A stretch of DNA of 8,418 nt from Candidatus Zixiibacteriota bacterium (GTDB lineage Bacteria; Blakebacterota; Blakebacteria; Blakebacterales; Blakebacteraceae), in contig JAUVWC010000037.1 of assembly GCA_030604325.1 (NCBI GenBank), forward strand, positions 1 through 8,418. Direction: 5' to 3'. Both the position numbers and the translations under genes were made by a program. Below the pieces are notes generated by a model. That model did not search any database, was not told the DNA's origin, and saw nothing but the letters and a program-made list of their open reading frames with translations. How positions within the stretch are numbered: position 1 is the stretch's first letter; the number at the start of each line of letters is the position of its first letter. Shown piece after piece: positions 1 through 6,835 of the stretch.

Positions 1-1433
1 CACGTGCCGTTGTCCTGCAGGCCGCCATATACGTTGTAGGGCTGGGCCATGTCGTAGGTGACGGCGTAAAACTGGCCCAGCGCGAGGTTGTCACAGAAGT
101 CCCACGTCTCGCCCTGGTCCCAGGAGATCGATACCCCGCCGTCGGAGCCGACGACCAGATGGTTGGAGTTGGTGGGATCGATCCACATGGCATGGAAATC
201 GACGTGGTGACTGCCGGTGATGTTCACGACTCCGCGCGCCTCACCGCCGCCCCCGACCCCGCGCTGCTGACCACCGCTCTCGTAGTTATCGACCCACTTC
301 AACGCCTCTTCCACATCCATCTTGTAGAGGGGGCTGTCGATCAGGTAGACGGTGTTTGCATCGTTGGGGTCGACACGGAGCTGGCAGTAGTAGAAGGGAC
401 GGCCGTTGCGCCGGTCGACGCGCTGCCAGCTCTGGCCGCTGTCCGTGCTGCGGTAGGTGCCCTTCATGTCCGGCGTCGACATCCTTCCCCTGCCGAAGCG
501 GGCCATCCGCGCCACCTGCGCCGAGTCCGGCTGGGGGGCATTGGGGTCGTTGGCGAAGTTCTCGATGCGGGCGTAGATGATGGAAGTATCCTGCGGGTAG
601 ATATCGAGGCTGATCTTGCCGTTCTGCTCCGAAGGGGGCAGCCCGTTGCCTTCCAGGCGGGTCCACGTCTGGCCGGCGTCGGTCGACTTCCAGATCCCGT
701 TGTTGGGGCCGCCGCCGCTCAGGAATACCCACGGCTTGCGGTCCCGCTCCCACGAGGTGGCGTAGACCACGTCGGGGTTCTCCGGGTCGAGGATGACGTC
801 GTAGAAGCCGGTGCCGTCTTCAAAACCCTTCAGCTTTTTCCATGTCAGCTGCCCGGTTTCTGATCTGACCCGTTTGTAGAGCCCGCGGTCCCCCCTGGTC
901 TTGCTCCACAGGTTGCCGAGGGCGGCGACGTAGACGATGTCCGGGTCGCGCGGATCGACGACGATGCGGCCGATGTGGAAGGTGTATTCCAGCCCCAGAT
1001 GATGCCAGCTCTCACCGCCGTCTGTTGAGCGGTAGACTCCGTCCCCCCAGCTGATCGAGTTGCGGGAGTGGGGCTCACCCATACCGACGTAGATCACGTT
1101 GGGGTCGGAGGGGGCGATGGCCACGTCGCCCACCGCGGCGGTTTTGCCCCCCTGGAAGATCTGCTTCCAGGTGGTTCCGTTGTTAATGGTTTTCCAGAGT
1201 CCGCCGGCGGCGGCGGCCACGTATATCGTGGAGGCCTCACCTCCCGGAGGTACGGCAATGTCGGAGACCCGTCCCGACATATTGGCCGGTCCTACCTGAC
1301 GCCACCGGTAGCTCCCCAGTATGGGGTGTTCTGTCTCCTCTTCCTGACCCTGGGCCGTGGCGGTAACGGCACACGCCAGTACCGGTATCAGGAGGAGAGA
1401 TATAAGAGAGCGGGAAGGTAGTTGGACACGCAT
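1..1433 (-). CDS. Secreted Asp-box/BNR beta-propeller protein (VPS10/sortilin-like 'glycosyl hydrolase' type), partial: N-terminal 477 codons
   Basis: An uninterrupted minus-strand frame begins at the ATG at 1433 and runs off the left edge without a stop. The N-terminus has a basic start (MRVQLPSR), a hydrophobic core (residues 9-25) and possible cleavage sites around A25-A27, so export is likely. VLAC at 18-21 could instead be a loose lipobox, making it a lipoprotein. Five Asp-box motifs (S-x-D-x-G-x-T/S-W) lie at about residues 82-89, 136-143, 250-257, 329-336 and 437-444. Each is near strands ending in VIYV, IVYV, VVYA or IIYA, the pattern of propeller blades. The segment WRQVGPANMSGRVSDIAV (44-61) is typical of the family's first blade. 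A Gly-rich stretch (387-397) interrupts the repeats. Family members are usually about 1,000 residues, so roughly half is missing. Enzymatic activity is not established; the 'glycosyl hydrolase' label comes from sialidase-like folds. AAGGAAA at 1442-1448 (minus) is a suitable ribosome binding site. It is divergent from polA and probably regulated separately. Confidence 0.88.
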   Translation of the reverse strand, partial: MRVQLPSRSLISLLLIPVLACAVTATAQGQEEETEHPILGSYRWRQVGPANMSGRVSDIAVPPGGEASTIYVAAAAGGLWKTINNGTTWKQIFQGGKTAAVGDVAIAPSDPNVIYVGMGEPHSRNSISWGDGVYRSTDGGESWHHLGLEYTFHIGRIVVDPRDPDIVYVAALGNLWSKTRGDRGLYKRVRSETGQLTWKKLKGFEDGTGFYDVILDPENPDVVYATSWERDRKPWVFLSGGGPNNGIWKSTDAGQTWTRLEGNGLPPSEQNGKISLDIYPQDTSIIYARIENFANDPNAPQPDSAQVARMARFGRGRMSTPDMKGTYRSTDSGQSWQRVDRRNGRPFYYCQLRVDPNDANTVYLIDSPLYKMDVEEALKWVDNYESGGQQRGVGGGGEARGVVNITGSHHVDFHAMWIDPTNSNHLVVGSDGGVSISWDQGETWDFCDNLALGQFYAVTYDMAQPYNVYGGLQDNGT

Positions 1434-1515
1434 GGGCTCACTTTCCTTGCTGGGTCGATCTGTCTCTTTGTTTGTAGGGCAGTAAAATAGTCACGACCTT
1501 TTTTATAGTATGCAA

Positions 1516-1544
1516 TCAGCGGTATTTCCACCTTCAAACGCTGA
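1516..1544. repeat. Short inverted repeat upstream of the polA promoter
   Basis: TCAGCG at 1516-1521 is matched by CGCTGA at 1539-1544, with 17 bp between the arms and about 23 bp between arm centres, close to two helical turns. It ends 4 bp before the putative polA -35 box, a position suitable for a dimeric regulator. Arms of only 6 bp can occur by chance, so a regulatory role is speculative. Confidence 0.3.
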
Positions 1545-1548
1545 ACCG

Positions 1549-1577
1549 TTGACCGCCGGGGAGTGCGCTGTTAGTTT
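1549..1577 (+). promoter_or_regulatory. Probable sigma-70-type promoter for polA giving a leaderless or near-leaderless mRNA
   Basis: TTGACC at 1549-1554 matches 5 of 6 bases of the -35 consensus. After a 17-bp spacer, TAGTTT at 1572-1577 keeps the three most conserved positions of the -10 box (T1, A2, T6). Transcription would start about 6-8 bases later, at 1583-1585, on or next to the polA ATG at 1584. The TAG inside the -10 box is also an in-frame stop for polA, so the coding region cannot extend further upstream. No Shine-Dalgarno sequence precedes the ATG, which fits leaderless initiation. Confidence 0.5.
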
Positions 1578-1583
1578 GAATTT

Positions 1584-4280
1584 ATGGTGTCGAAATCCAC
1601 CCTCTTCCTGATTGACGGAACCGCGCTAGCCTACCGGGGCTATTTCGCGTTCATCAAGAACCCCCTCATTAATTCGAAGGGTGAGAATACGAGCGCCCCC
1701 TTCGCCTTCACCAATTCCCTGCTGAAGTTGGTCCGTGAGTTCGAGCCCACGCACATAGCCGTCGTTTTCGATGCTCCCGGCAAAACGTTCCGCCACGAGC
1801 GCTACAAGGAGTACAAGGCGACCCGCGAGAAAATGCCGGAGGACCTGGCCCAAAGCCTGCCCCGCGTGCGCCAGGTGGTGGAGGCGATGTCGATCCCGAT
1901 GATCGAGATAGAGGGCTTCGAGGCGGATGATGTGATGGGAACGCTGGCCAAAAGGGGGAGTGAGGAAGGAATTGATGTCTATCTGGTGACCGGTGACAAG
2001 GACTTCATGCAGTGCCTGGACCGCCGTGTCAGCATGCTCAAGCCGGGAAGGAGGGGAGACGAATACAGGCGCTTCACGGCGGATGACGTGCGCGAGCGGT
2101 ACGGTGTTGAGCCCCGGCAGATCATCGATATCATGGGACTGATGGGCGATTCCTCCGACAACGTCCCCGGCGTTCCCCATGTGGGTGAGAAGACGGCACA
2201 GAAGCTGGTGCAGGCCTACGGCTCCATCGAGTCGGTTCTGGCCCACGCCGACGAGATCAGCCAGGCGCGGGTGCGGGAGAACCTGGTCACCTACGCCGAG
2301 CAGGCCCGTCTCAGCAAGGAACTGGTCACCATCGATACAGAGGTGTCTGTCGGTATTTCAACCGAGGAGCTCTCGTTCCGCGGCTTCAATATCCCGGCGC
2401 TGGTGGAGCTGTTCACCGATCTCGAGTTTGCCTCTCTCACGCGGGAGCTACTGCAGGAGAGCGAGGAAGCCGGGGCCGACGCCGAGGAGATGGAGTACGT
2501 CGTTGTGGATTCGGAGGAGGAACTGGAACGGATCGTCGAAGAGATGCGGGCGGCCCAGATAATGGCGGTGGATCTGGAGACGACCGGTCTGAACCCACTG
2601 GTGGCGCGCGTGGTGGGAGTCAGCCTGGCCGTGGAACCCGGCAAGGCCTACTACCTGCCGCTGCGCCACAAGGAGGGCAACAACCTGCCGGCCGAGAAGA
2701 CCCTCCGCCGGCTGGGGAAGATCCTGGAAGATGCCGATCTCCCCAAGGCGGGGCACAACATCAAGTATGACGCTCTGGTGCTGCGCAACGAAGGGATCCG
2801 CCTGCAGGGGATCGCCTTCGATACCATGGTGGCCTCCTACCTGCTCAACCCCTCCCGGCGCCAGCACGGTCTCGATTCCCTGGCCCTGGAGTACCTGCAG
2901 CATAAGAACATTCCCATCACCAGCCTGATTGGGAAGGGGAAGAGCCAGATCTCCTTTACTGAGGTCCCCATCGAGCAGGCCGGCGAATACTCGTGCGAGG
3001 ACGCCGATATGACCCTGCGCCTGATGCATGAGATGGCGCCCAAGCTGGAGGCGCTTGAGCTGCGCTCGCTGCTGGATGAGATCGAGATTCCGCTGATTCC
3101 CGTCCTTATGGAGATGGAGGCCAAGGGAGTGCTGGTGGACCTGGAGCTGCTCACCAGCATGGGGGAGGAGTTCGAGGGAGAGCTGAACCAGCTCGAAGGG
3201 GAGATCCACGAGCTGGCCGGCGAGGATTTCAACGTCAACTCCCCTCAGCAGCTCCAGGGCATCCTGTTCGAGAAACTGGTGCTGCCACGAGGTAAAAAGA
3301 TCAAGACCGGCTATTCCACAGATTCGGAGGTGCTGGAAGGTTTGATCTCCGAGCATGCGATCGCCCGTAAGATCCTCGACTACCGGGCGCTCAACAAGCT
3401 GAAGAGTACCTACATCGAGGCTCTTCCCAAGCTGGTCAGTCCCGACACCGGCCGCATACATACGTCCTTTAACCAGACCGTGGCCGCAACCGGCAGGCTC
3501 TCCTCATCCGAGCCGAATCTGCAGAATATCCCCGTCCGCACCGAAGCCGGCCGGCGTATCCGGCGGGCCTTCGTGGCGCCCGAGGGGCGGGTTCTGCTCT
3601 CGGCCGATTACAGTCAGATCGAACTTCGCATCATGGCCCATCTCTCCGGGGACAAACGCCTGCTGGAGGCATTCCGTCTGGGGGAGGACATCCACGCGAG
3701 CACCGCGGCGGCTATCTTCGACTGCCCGATCAAGGAGGTTGACGAAACGCAGCGCAGGCAGGCCAAAACCGTCAATTTCGGTGTCATGTATGGGATGGGA
3801 AGCGTAAGCTTGGGCAAGCAGCTGGGGATTTCGTCGGCCGAGGCGAAGGCTTTCATCGACAGCTACTTCGGGCGGTTCAGCGGGGTGGCCGGTTATATCG
3901 AGGAAACCAAGGAGATGGCCAGACGCAACGGCTATGTGACTACGCTTCTCAACCGCCGCCGCTATGTGCCGGAACTGGAGTCCACCGCCCCCCAGGTGCG
4001 CGCCTTCGCCGAACGCATGGCGGTGAACATGCCTATCCAGGGCTCTGCCGCCGATCTGATCAAGAAGGCCATGATTTCCATACAGGAATGGATTTGGCAG
4101 GAGTCGGTGCCGACTGACATGTTGATACAGGTCCACGACGAGTTGGTATTCGAGGTGGACGGGGACGCTGTGGAGGAGGTACGAGACCGGGTGATGGCCA
4201 GAATGGAACAAGCTCTGGAACTTGACGTCCCCATCCTGGTTGAGGCTGCATGGGGTCATACATGGGCTGAGGCCCACTGA
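1584..4280 (+). CDS. polA: DNA polymerase I, full three-domain form (5'-3' exonuclease, 3'-5' exonuclease, polymerase)
   Basis: Cytoplasmic repair and replication polymerase that removes RNA primers and fills gaps; 898 aa, a usual family length. The 5'-nuclease domain (about 1-290) carries the metal-binding acidic residues D11, D63, E113/D115/D116, D138/D140 and D189/D192, the last pair in GDSSDNVPGVP, followed by the helix-hairpin-helix GEKTAQKL. The proofreading domain (about 305-490) keeps D330 and E332 (DLETTG), D396 (HNIKYD) and Y469/D473 (YSCEDAD), so editing activity should be intact; many Pol I proteins have lost it. The polymerase domain has motif A DYSQIELR (D675, E680), motif B with R724, K728, F732 and Y736, and motif C HDE (851-853). 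F732 matches E. coli F762, the residue that favours discrimination against dideoxynucleotides. The start is fixed by the in-frame stop at 1572 and by LFLIDGTALAYR lying at the usual distance from the N-terminus. There is no ribosome binding site; see the promoter entry. First gene of the probable five-gene operon. Confidence 0.98.
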   Translation: MVSKSTLFLIDGTALAYRGYFAFIKNPLINSKGENTSAPFAFTNSLLKLVREFEPTHIAVVFDAPGKTFRHERYKEYKATREKMPEDLAQSLPRVRQVVEAMSIPMIEIEGFEADDVMGTLAKRGSEEGIDVYLVTGDKDFMQCLDRRVSMLKPGRRGDEYRRFTADDVRERYGVEPRQIIDIMGLMGDSSDNVPGVPHVGEKTAQKLVQAYGSIESVLAHADEISQARVRENLVTYAEQARLSKELVTIDTEVSVGISTEELSFRGFNIPALVELFTDLEFASLTRELLQESEEAGADAEEMEYVVVDSEEELERIVEEMRAAQIMAVDLETTGLNPLVARVVGVSLAVEPGKAYYLPLRHKEGNNLPAEKTLRRLGKILEDADLPKAGHNIKYDALVLRNEGIRLQGIAFDTMVASYLLNPSRRQHGLDSLALEYLQHKNIPITSLIGKGKSQISFTEVPIEQAGEYSCEDADMTLRLMHEMAPKLEALELRSLLDEIEIPLIPVLMEMEAKGVLVDLELLTSMGEEFEGELNQLEGEIHELAGEDFNVNSPQQLQGILFEKLVLPRGKKIKTGYSTDSEVLEGLISEHAIARKILDYRALNKLKSTYIEALPKLVSPDTGRIHTSFNQTVAATGRLSSSEPNLQNIPVRTEAGRRIRRAFVAPEGRVLLSADYSQIELRIMAHLSGDKRLLEAFRLGEDIHASTAAAIFDCPIKEVDETQRRQAKTVNFGVMYGMGSVSLGKQLGISSAEAKAFIDSYFGRFSGVAGYIEETKEMARRNGYVTTLLNRRRYVPELESTAPQVRAFAERMAVNMPIQGSAADLIKKAMISIQEWIWQESVPTDMLIQVHDELVFEVDGDAVEEVRDRVMARMEQALELDVPILVEAAWGHTWAEAH

Positions 4281-4313
4281 CATTTTCGGCTTCTACGATG
4301 ATGCACACGGCTA

Positions 4314-4340
4314 CTGAAACGGACTGAGACGAGCTGAGAC
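4314..4340 (+). repeat. 10-bp-period tandem repeat, 2.7 copies, abutting the tsaB start codon
   Basis: The 60-bp polA-tsaB gap ends in three consecutive units: CTGAAACGGA (4314-4323), CTGAGACGAG (4324-4333) and CTGAGAC (4334-4340), followed directly by the ATG. The consensus is CTGARACGRR. The repeat takes the place where a Shine-Dalgarno would sit, and only weak GAG-like matches are available. It could be a regulator or RNA-protein site phased to one helical turn, or simply a slippage product. No terminator is visible in this gap. Confidence 0.65.
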
Positions 4341-5093
4341 ATGCTTATTCTTTTCGATACCTCCACCACCACCGGTGTGGTCGCTCTCTCCGACGCGGAC
4401 GCTCAGTCGGTGATTGGTGAGCGGCAGTACCCGAGGGCCGAGGGAGGATCCTCTCTGCTCCTGACGGGTATCGAGGAGCTTCTGGCCGTGAATGGGCTCG
4501 ATATCGATGCGATGACCGGTATAGTGGTCAACAAGGGTCCCGGCTCCTACACAGGCCTCAGGGTCGGGTACGCGCTGGCGCAGGGACTTTCGGAGGCGAG
4601 AGAGATACCGGTCGTCGGCATCCCCTCCTTTCAGGCTTTTGCCTCCCAACACAGGGTGAACACTTCATCACTCGCCATCTGTTACGATGCCCGCCGCCGT
4701 GGCATCGCGTGGGTGACCTACATTCAGGGAGATGAGGATCCCCTCTGTGCCGGTTCCCCCATACGACGGAGCTCTCTCGCAAGTTCGGGTAGAGAGGTCC
4801 TCGAGTTGGGGGAAGACCGGGTTCTCCTTCAGTTTGCGCCACCGGCCGCCCTGCCCGGCCTCGTGCCCAGGCCGTGCCGACTGGTGGGGCCGGGTGTGGA
4901 GGTGTTCATTGATCGCCTGGGAGATCTGCCCCCAGAGGATCTGGAGCTGATTATCGGATCCGACCGTCCGGCTGTCGGGCACCTCCTCCGGCTGGGTGCC
5001 AAGTCGCTTATGGTCGGGGGAGAGGATCATATCCGGGTGACGCCCTACTACCTGGGAACGATTGAAGCTCCCGCCACCCCTGGAAAAGGATGA
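4341..5093 (+). CDS. tsaB: tRNA t6A37 threonylcarbamoyladenosine biosynthesis protein TsaB
   Basis: TsaB (YeaZ) is the non-catalytic partner of TsaD in the TsaB-TsaD-TsaE complex, which transfers the threonylcarbamoyl group made by TsaC to A37 of ANN-decoding tRNAs. The 250-aa protein opens with the ASKHA-fold nucleotide-binding signature ILFDTSTTTGVVAL (3-16). It carries the family hallmark GPGSYTGLRVG at 66-76, the dimerisation region in other TsaB proteins. It ends with PYYLG, resembling the usual P-x-YLR tail, followed by a short extra stretch. It is slightly longer than the E. coli protein (231 aa). The start follows from MLILFDTST aligning with the family N-terminus; upstream is a 10-bp tandem repeat rather than a good ribosome binding site. 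It lies 60 bp after polA and its stop overlaps the next start as ATGA. The partners tsaC, tsaD and tsaE are not in this window. Confidence 0.94.
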   Translation: MLILFDTSTTTGVVALSDADAQSVIGERQYPRAEGGSSLLLTGIEELLAVNGLDIDAMTGIVVNKGPGSYTGLRVGYALAQGLSEAREIPVVGIPSFQAFASQHRVNTSSLAICYDARRRGIAWVTYIQGDEDPLCAGSPIRRSSLASSGREVLELGEDRVLLQFAPPAALPGLVPRPCRLVGPGVEVFIDRLGDLPPEDLELIIGSDRPAVGHLLRLGAKSLMVGGEDHIRVTPYYLGTIEAPATPGKG

Positions 5094-5932
5094 TCGGACC
5101 CTCCCAGGAAGTCATCGATTCGGCACTGGAGGCGCTCCGAACAGTGGGGATCGAGGAGGCGGATCTGCTGGTTACGCTGGGGAGCGGTCAGGCCAACCCG
5201 TGGGAGGATGAGGTGGAGGTGGGGGTGACTTACCGGGAGCTGCCGGGATGGGACGCACCGGCTGTCGCCGGCCACGGTGGTAAGCTAAGCCTGGTGCGGG
5301 TCGGCCCGGAGAATGTGTTGGTTATGGCGGGTCGGCACCACTATTATGAGGCCCGCTCATATGAGGCGGTGATAACGCCTTTACGGGTCTCCCACGCGCT
5401 TGGTGTACGCAGGGCTCTACTGACTAACTCTGTGGGTGCTTTGAGAAGCGGGCTGCGTCCCGGTGATCTGGTACTGATTTCGGATCACATTTTTCTGCAG
5501 GGTCCCCGGCTTCCCCTGCTGCTGCAGGGAGCCTGGCCGCAGGGAGTGCGGCCCGGTTACTGGAAAGAGGGCGGGGCGGCGATTGTGGAGGCTGCCGGCC
5601 GCGCCGGCATTTCCGTCACCGAGGGGGTACTGCTCTGTGTGTCGGGCCCGATGTATGAAACGCGGGCGGAAGCGGAGATGGCGCGCCGGCTTGGTGCTGA
5701 TGTAGTGGCTATGTCCCTTGCCCCGGAAGCGCTCATTGCCCGGGCGCTGGGATGCCGGGTTGTGGGACTAAGCCTCGTCACCAATACAGTAGGTGAGGCG
5801 GGTCATGCCGATCTGCATCATGAAGAAGTGATTGCCGCAGCCGCCCGGTTTCAACCGATACTGACGCGGCTGCTCAGAGAAGTGATTCCGGCACTGGCAG
5901 CCATATCTGACGACGAGCCGGCAGGGCATTAA
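5090..5932 (+). CDS. punA: Purine nucleoside phosphorylase, trimeric (NP-I) type
   Basis: Cleaves purine (deoxy)ribonucleosides with phosphate to free base plus (deoxy)ribose-1-phosphate, for purine salvage. The 280-aa length fits the trimeric class. Family motifs appear in order: LGSG (30-33, phosphate-binding Ser32); PAVAGHGGKL (57-66); GRHHYYE (81-87, with R82, H84 and Y86 matching human R84, H86 and Y88); TNSVGALRSGLRPGD (112-126); SDHI (131-134); GPMYETRAE (186-194, E190 matching human base-binding E201); MS (208-209, matching M219/S220); VTN (230-232, N232 matching N243); and HHEEV (243-247, H244 matching human H257). The site looks complete. Two glycine-rich motifs are altered: GSGLG is GSGQA, and YEG is YEA. 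Base specificity cannot be read safely; inosine/guanosine is most likely given the Glu/Asn pair. It overlaps tsaB by 4 bp (ATGA), with GGAAAAGG just upstream, so translation is probably coupled. A methylthioadenosine phosphorylase is less likely because the TN-x-x-G form and MS motif fit PNP better. Confidence 0.9.
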   Translation: MIGPSQEVIDSALEALRTVGIEEADLLVTLGSGQANPWEDEVEVGVTYRELPGWDAPAVAGHGGKLSLVRVGPENVLVMAGRHHYYEARSYEAVITPLRVSHALGVRRALLTNSVGALRSGLRPGDLVLISDHIFLQGPRLPLLLQGAWPQGVRPGYWKEGGAAIVEAAGRAGISVTEGVLLCVSGPMYETRAEAEMARRLGADVVAMSLAPEALIARALGCRVVGLSLVTNTVGEAGHADLHHEEVIAAAARFQPILTRLLREVIPALAAISDDEPAGH

Positions 5933-5945
5933 ACGCCGGCGTTTA
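5930..5945. repeat. Perfect 16-bp palindrome overlapping the phosphorylase stop codon, upstream of accD
   Basis: TAAACGCCGGCGTTTA is perfectly self-complementary with no spacer. Its first three bases are the TAA stop of the purine nucleoside phosphorylase gene, and it ends 16 bp before the accD ATG. A spacerless palindrome is a better DNA operator candidate than an RNA hairpin, and no U-run follows, so it is not an intrinsic terminator. It could bind a homodimeric regulator that adjusts accD-folC separately from upstream genes. That role is an inference. Confidence 0.6.
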
Positions 5946-5961
5946 CATTTAACGGGGGTTC

Positions 5962-6834
5962 ATGGGCTGGTTCAGGAAAGTTCGCCGCACGCTGGGCTCG
6001 GGTGAGAGGCTCGATGTCCCCAAGGGTCTGTGGACCAAGTGCGACAAATGCGGGGAGATCATCTACCGCAAGGAGCTGGAGGCCCACTTTCACATCTGCT
6101 CCAAGTGCGGTCACCACTTCCGCATAGGTGTCCCCGAATACCTGGCGATCGTAACCGACAGCGGGTTCGTCGAGGAATTCGATCTTCGTATGAAACCGAA
6201 GGATCCACTCGGCTTCGTCGACTCGAAGAAGTACACGGATCGTCTGAAGAAGCAGCAGAGAGCGACCAAGATGCTGGACGCGGTCCGCACCGGCGAGGTT
6301 GTGATCGGTGGGTATCGAACGGTGCTGGCCGTTCTCGACTTCTCCTTCCTGGGCGGCAGCATGGGATCTGTCGTGGGGGAGAAGATCGCCCGGGCCACTC
6401 GCAGCGCCACTGAGCAGCGGCTTCCGCTTGTCATCATTTCCGCATCCGGGGGGGCCCGCATGCAGGAAGGGATATTTTCTCTCATGCAGTTAGCGAAGAC
6501 GAGCGGGCGCCTGGCCGAACACAGGCAGGCCGGCTTGGCCTATATCAGCGTAATGACCCATCCTACTACGGGGGGCGTAACCGCCTCGTTCGCCATGCTG
6601 GGTGATGTGAATGTGGCCGAGCCGGGAGCGCTCATCGGTTTCGCCGGCCCCCGCGTGATAAAAGAGACGATCGGCGAGGAACTTCCTGAAGGGTTCCAGA
6701 GGAGCGAATTCCTGCTTGAGCACGGCTTCGTGGATATCATCGTGCCGCGGAGCGAGTTGAAAAAAACCCTCATCACCCTGCTCAACCACCTGATTGGAGA
6801 GCAGGGATCCGCTACTACAGCCGGTTCTCCCTGA
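5962..6834 (+). CDS. accD: Acetyl-CoA carboxylase carboxyltransferase subunit beta
   Basis: Beta subunit of the carboxyltransferase half of acetyl-CoA carboxylase. With AccA it moves the carboxyl group from carboxybiotin on AccB to acetyl-CoA, making malonyl-CoA for fatty acid synthesis. The 290-aa protein has the N-terminal four-cysteine zinc ribbon C27-x2-C30 and C46-x2-C49, at the same positions as in E. coli AccD. The crotonase-fold carboxyltransferase domain follows with GGSMGSVVGEK (131-141), SASGGARMQEG (160-170), the TTGGVTASFAMLGD segment near 200-213, and IGFAGPRVIKETIGEELP-x-GFQRSEF just after it. The start ATG is 8-4 bases downstream of GGGGG (5954-5958), and MGWFRK is a typical AccD N-terminus. 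It lies 29 bp after the phosphorylase gene, with the palindrome between, and 1 bp before folC. The accD-folC pairing is conserved in many bacteria, including E. coli. The accA, accB and accC genes are not in the window. Confidence 0.98.
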   Translation: MGWFRKVRRTLGSGERLDVPKGLWTKCDKCGEIIYRKELEAHFHICSKCGHHFRIGVPEYLAIVTDSGFVEEFDLRMKPKDPLGFVDSKKYTDRLKKQQRATKMLDAVRTGEVVIGGYRTVLAVLDFSFLGGSMGSVVGEKIARATRSATEQRLPLVIISASGGARMQEGIFSLMQLAKTSGRLAEHRQAGLAYISVMTHPTTGGVTASFAMLGDVNVAEPGALIGFAGPRVIKETIGEELPEGFQRSEFLLEHGFVDIIVPRSELKKTLITLLNHLIGEQGSATTAGSP

Positions 6835-6835
6835 C

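Larger units (their letters stand above)
1434..1583. other. Divergent intergenic region between the propeller gene and polA
   Basis: This 150-bp stretch is more AT-rich than its flanks and must hold promoters for both directions. The plus-strand promoter is clear and listed separately. For the minus-strand gene, TTGCAT (complement of 1510-1515) and TATTTT (complement of 1484-1489) resemble -35 and -10 boxes, but they are 20 bp apart, which is too wide for a standard sigma-70 promoter, so I do not call one. A run of six T lies at 1499-1504. No coding potential is seen. Confidence 0.6.

Noticed and set aside
159..863. 234-codon plus-strand ORF over the left part of the window
   Set aside because: It is antisense to the propeller gene, whose minus-strand frame shows five Asp-boxes and a signal peptide. 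The plus-strand translation has no recognisable motif.
1572..1579. Bacteroidota-type -7 promoter element (TAnnTTTG)
   Set aside because: The sequence is TAGTTTG, one base short of the consensus spacing, so I prefer the ordinary sigma-70 reading.
2448..3461. 337-codon minus-strand ORF inside polA
   Set aside because: Opposite-strand shadow of a GC-rich gene; polA covers it with all catalytic motifs intact.
3504..4283. 259-codon minus-strand ORF inside the polA polymerase domain
   Set aside because: Antisense shadow of motifs A to C; no independent signals.
5593..5609. Hairpin TGCCGGC-CGC-GCCGGCA inside the phosphorylase gene
   Set aside because: It encodes an Ala-Gly-Arg-Ala-Gly stretch in GC-rich coding sequence. 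Such self-complementarity is expected by composition, and no T-run follows.
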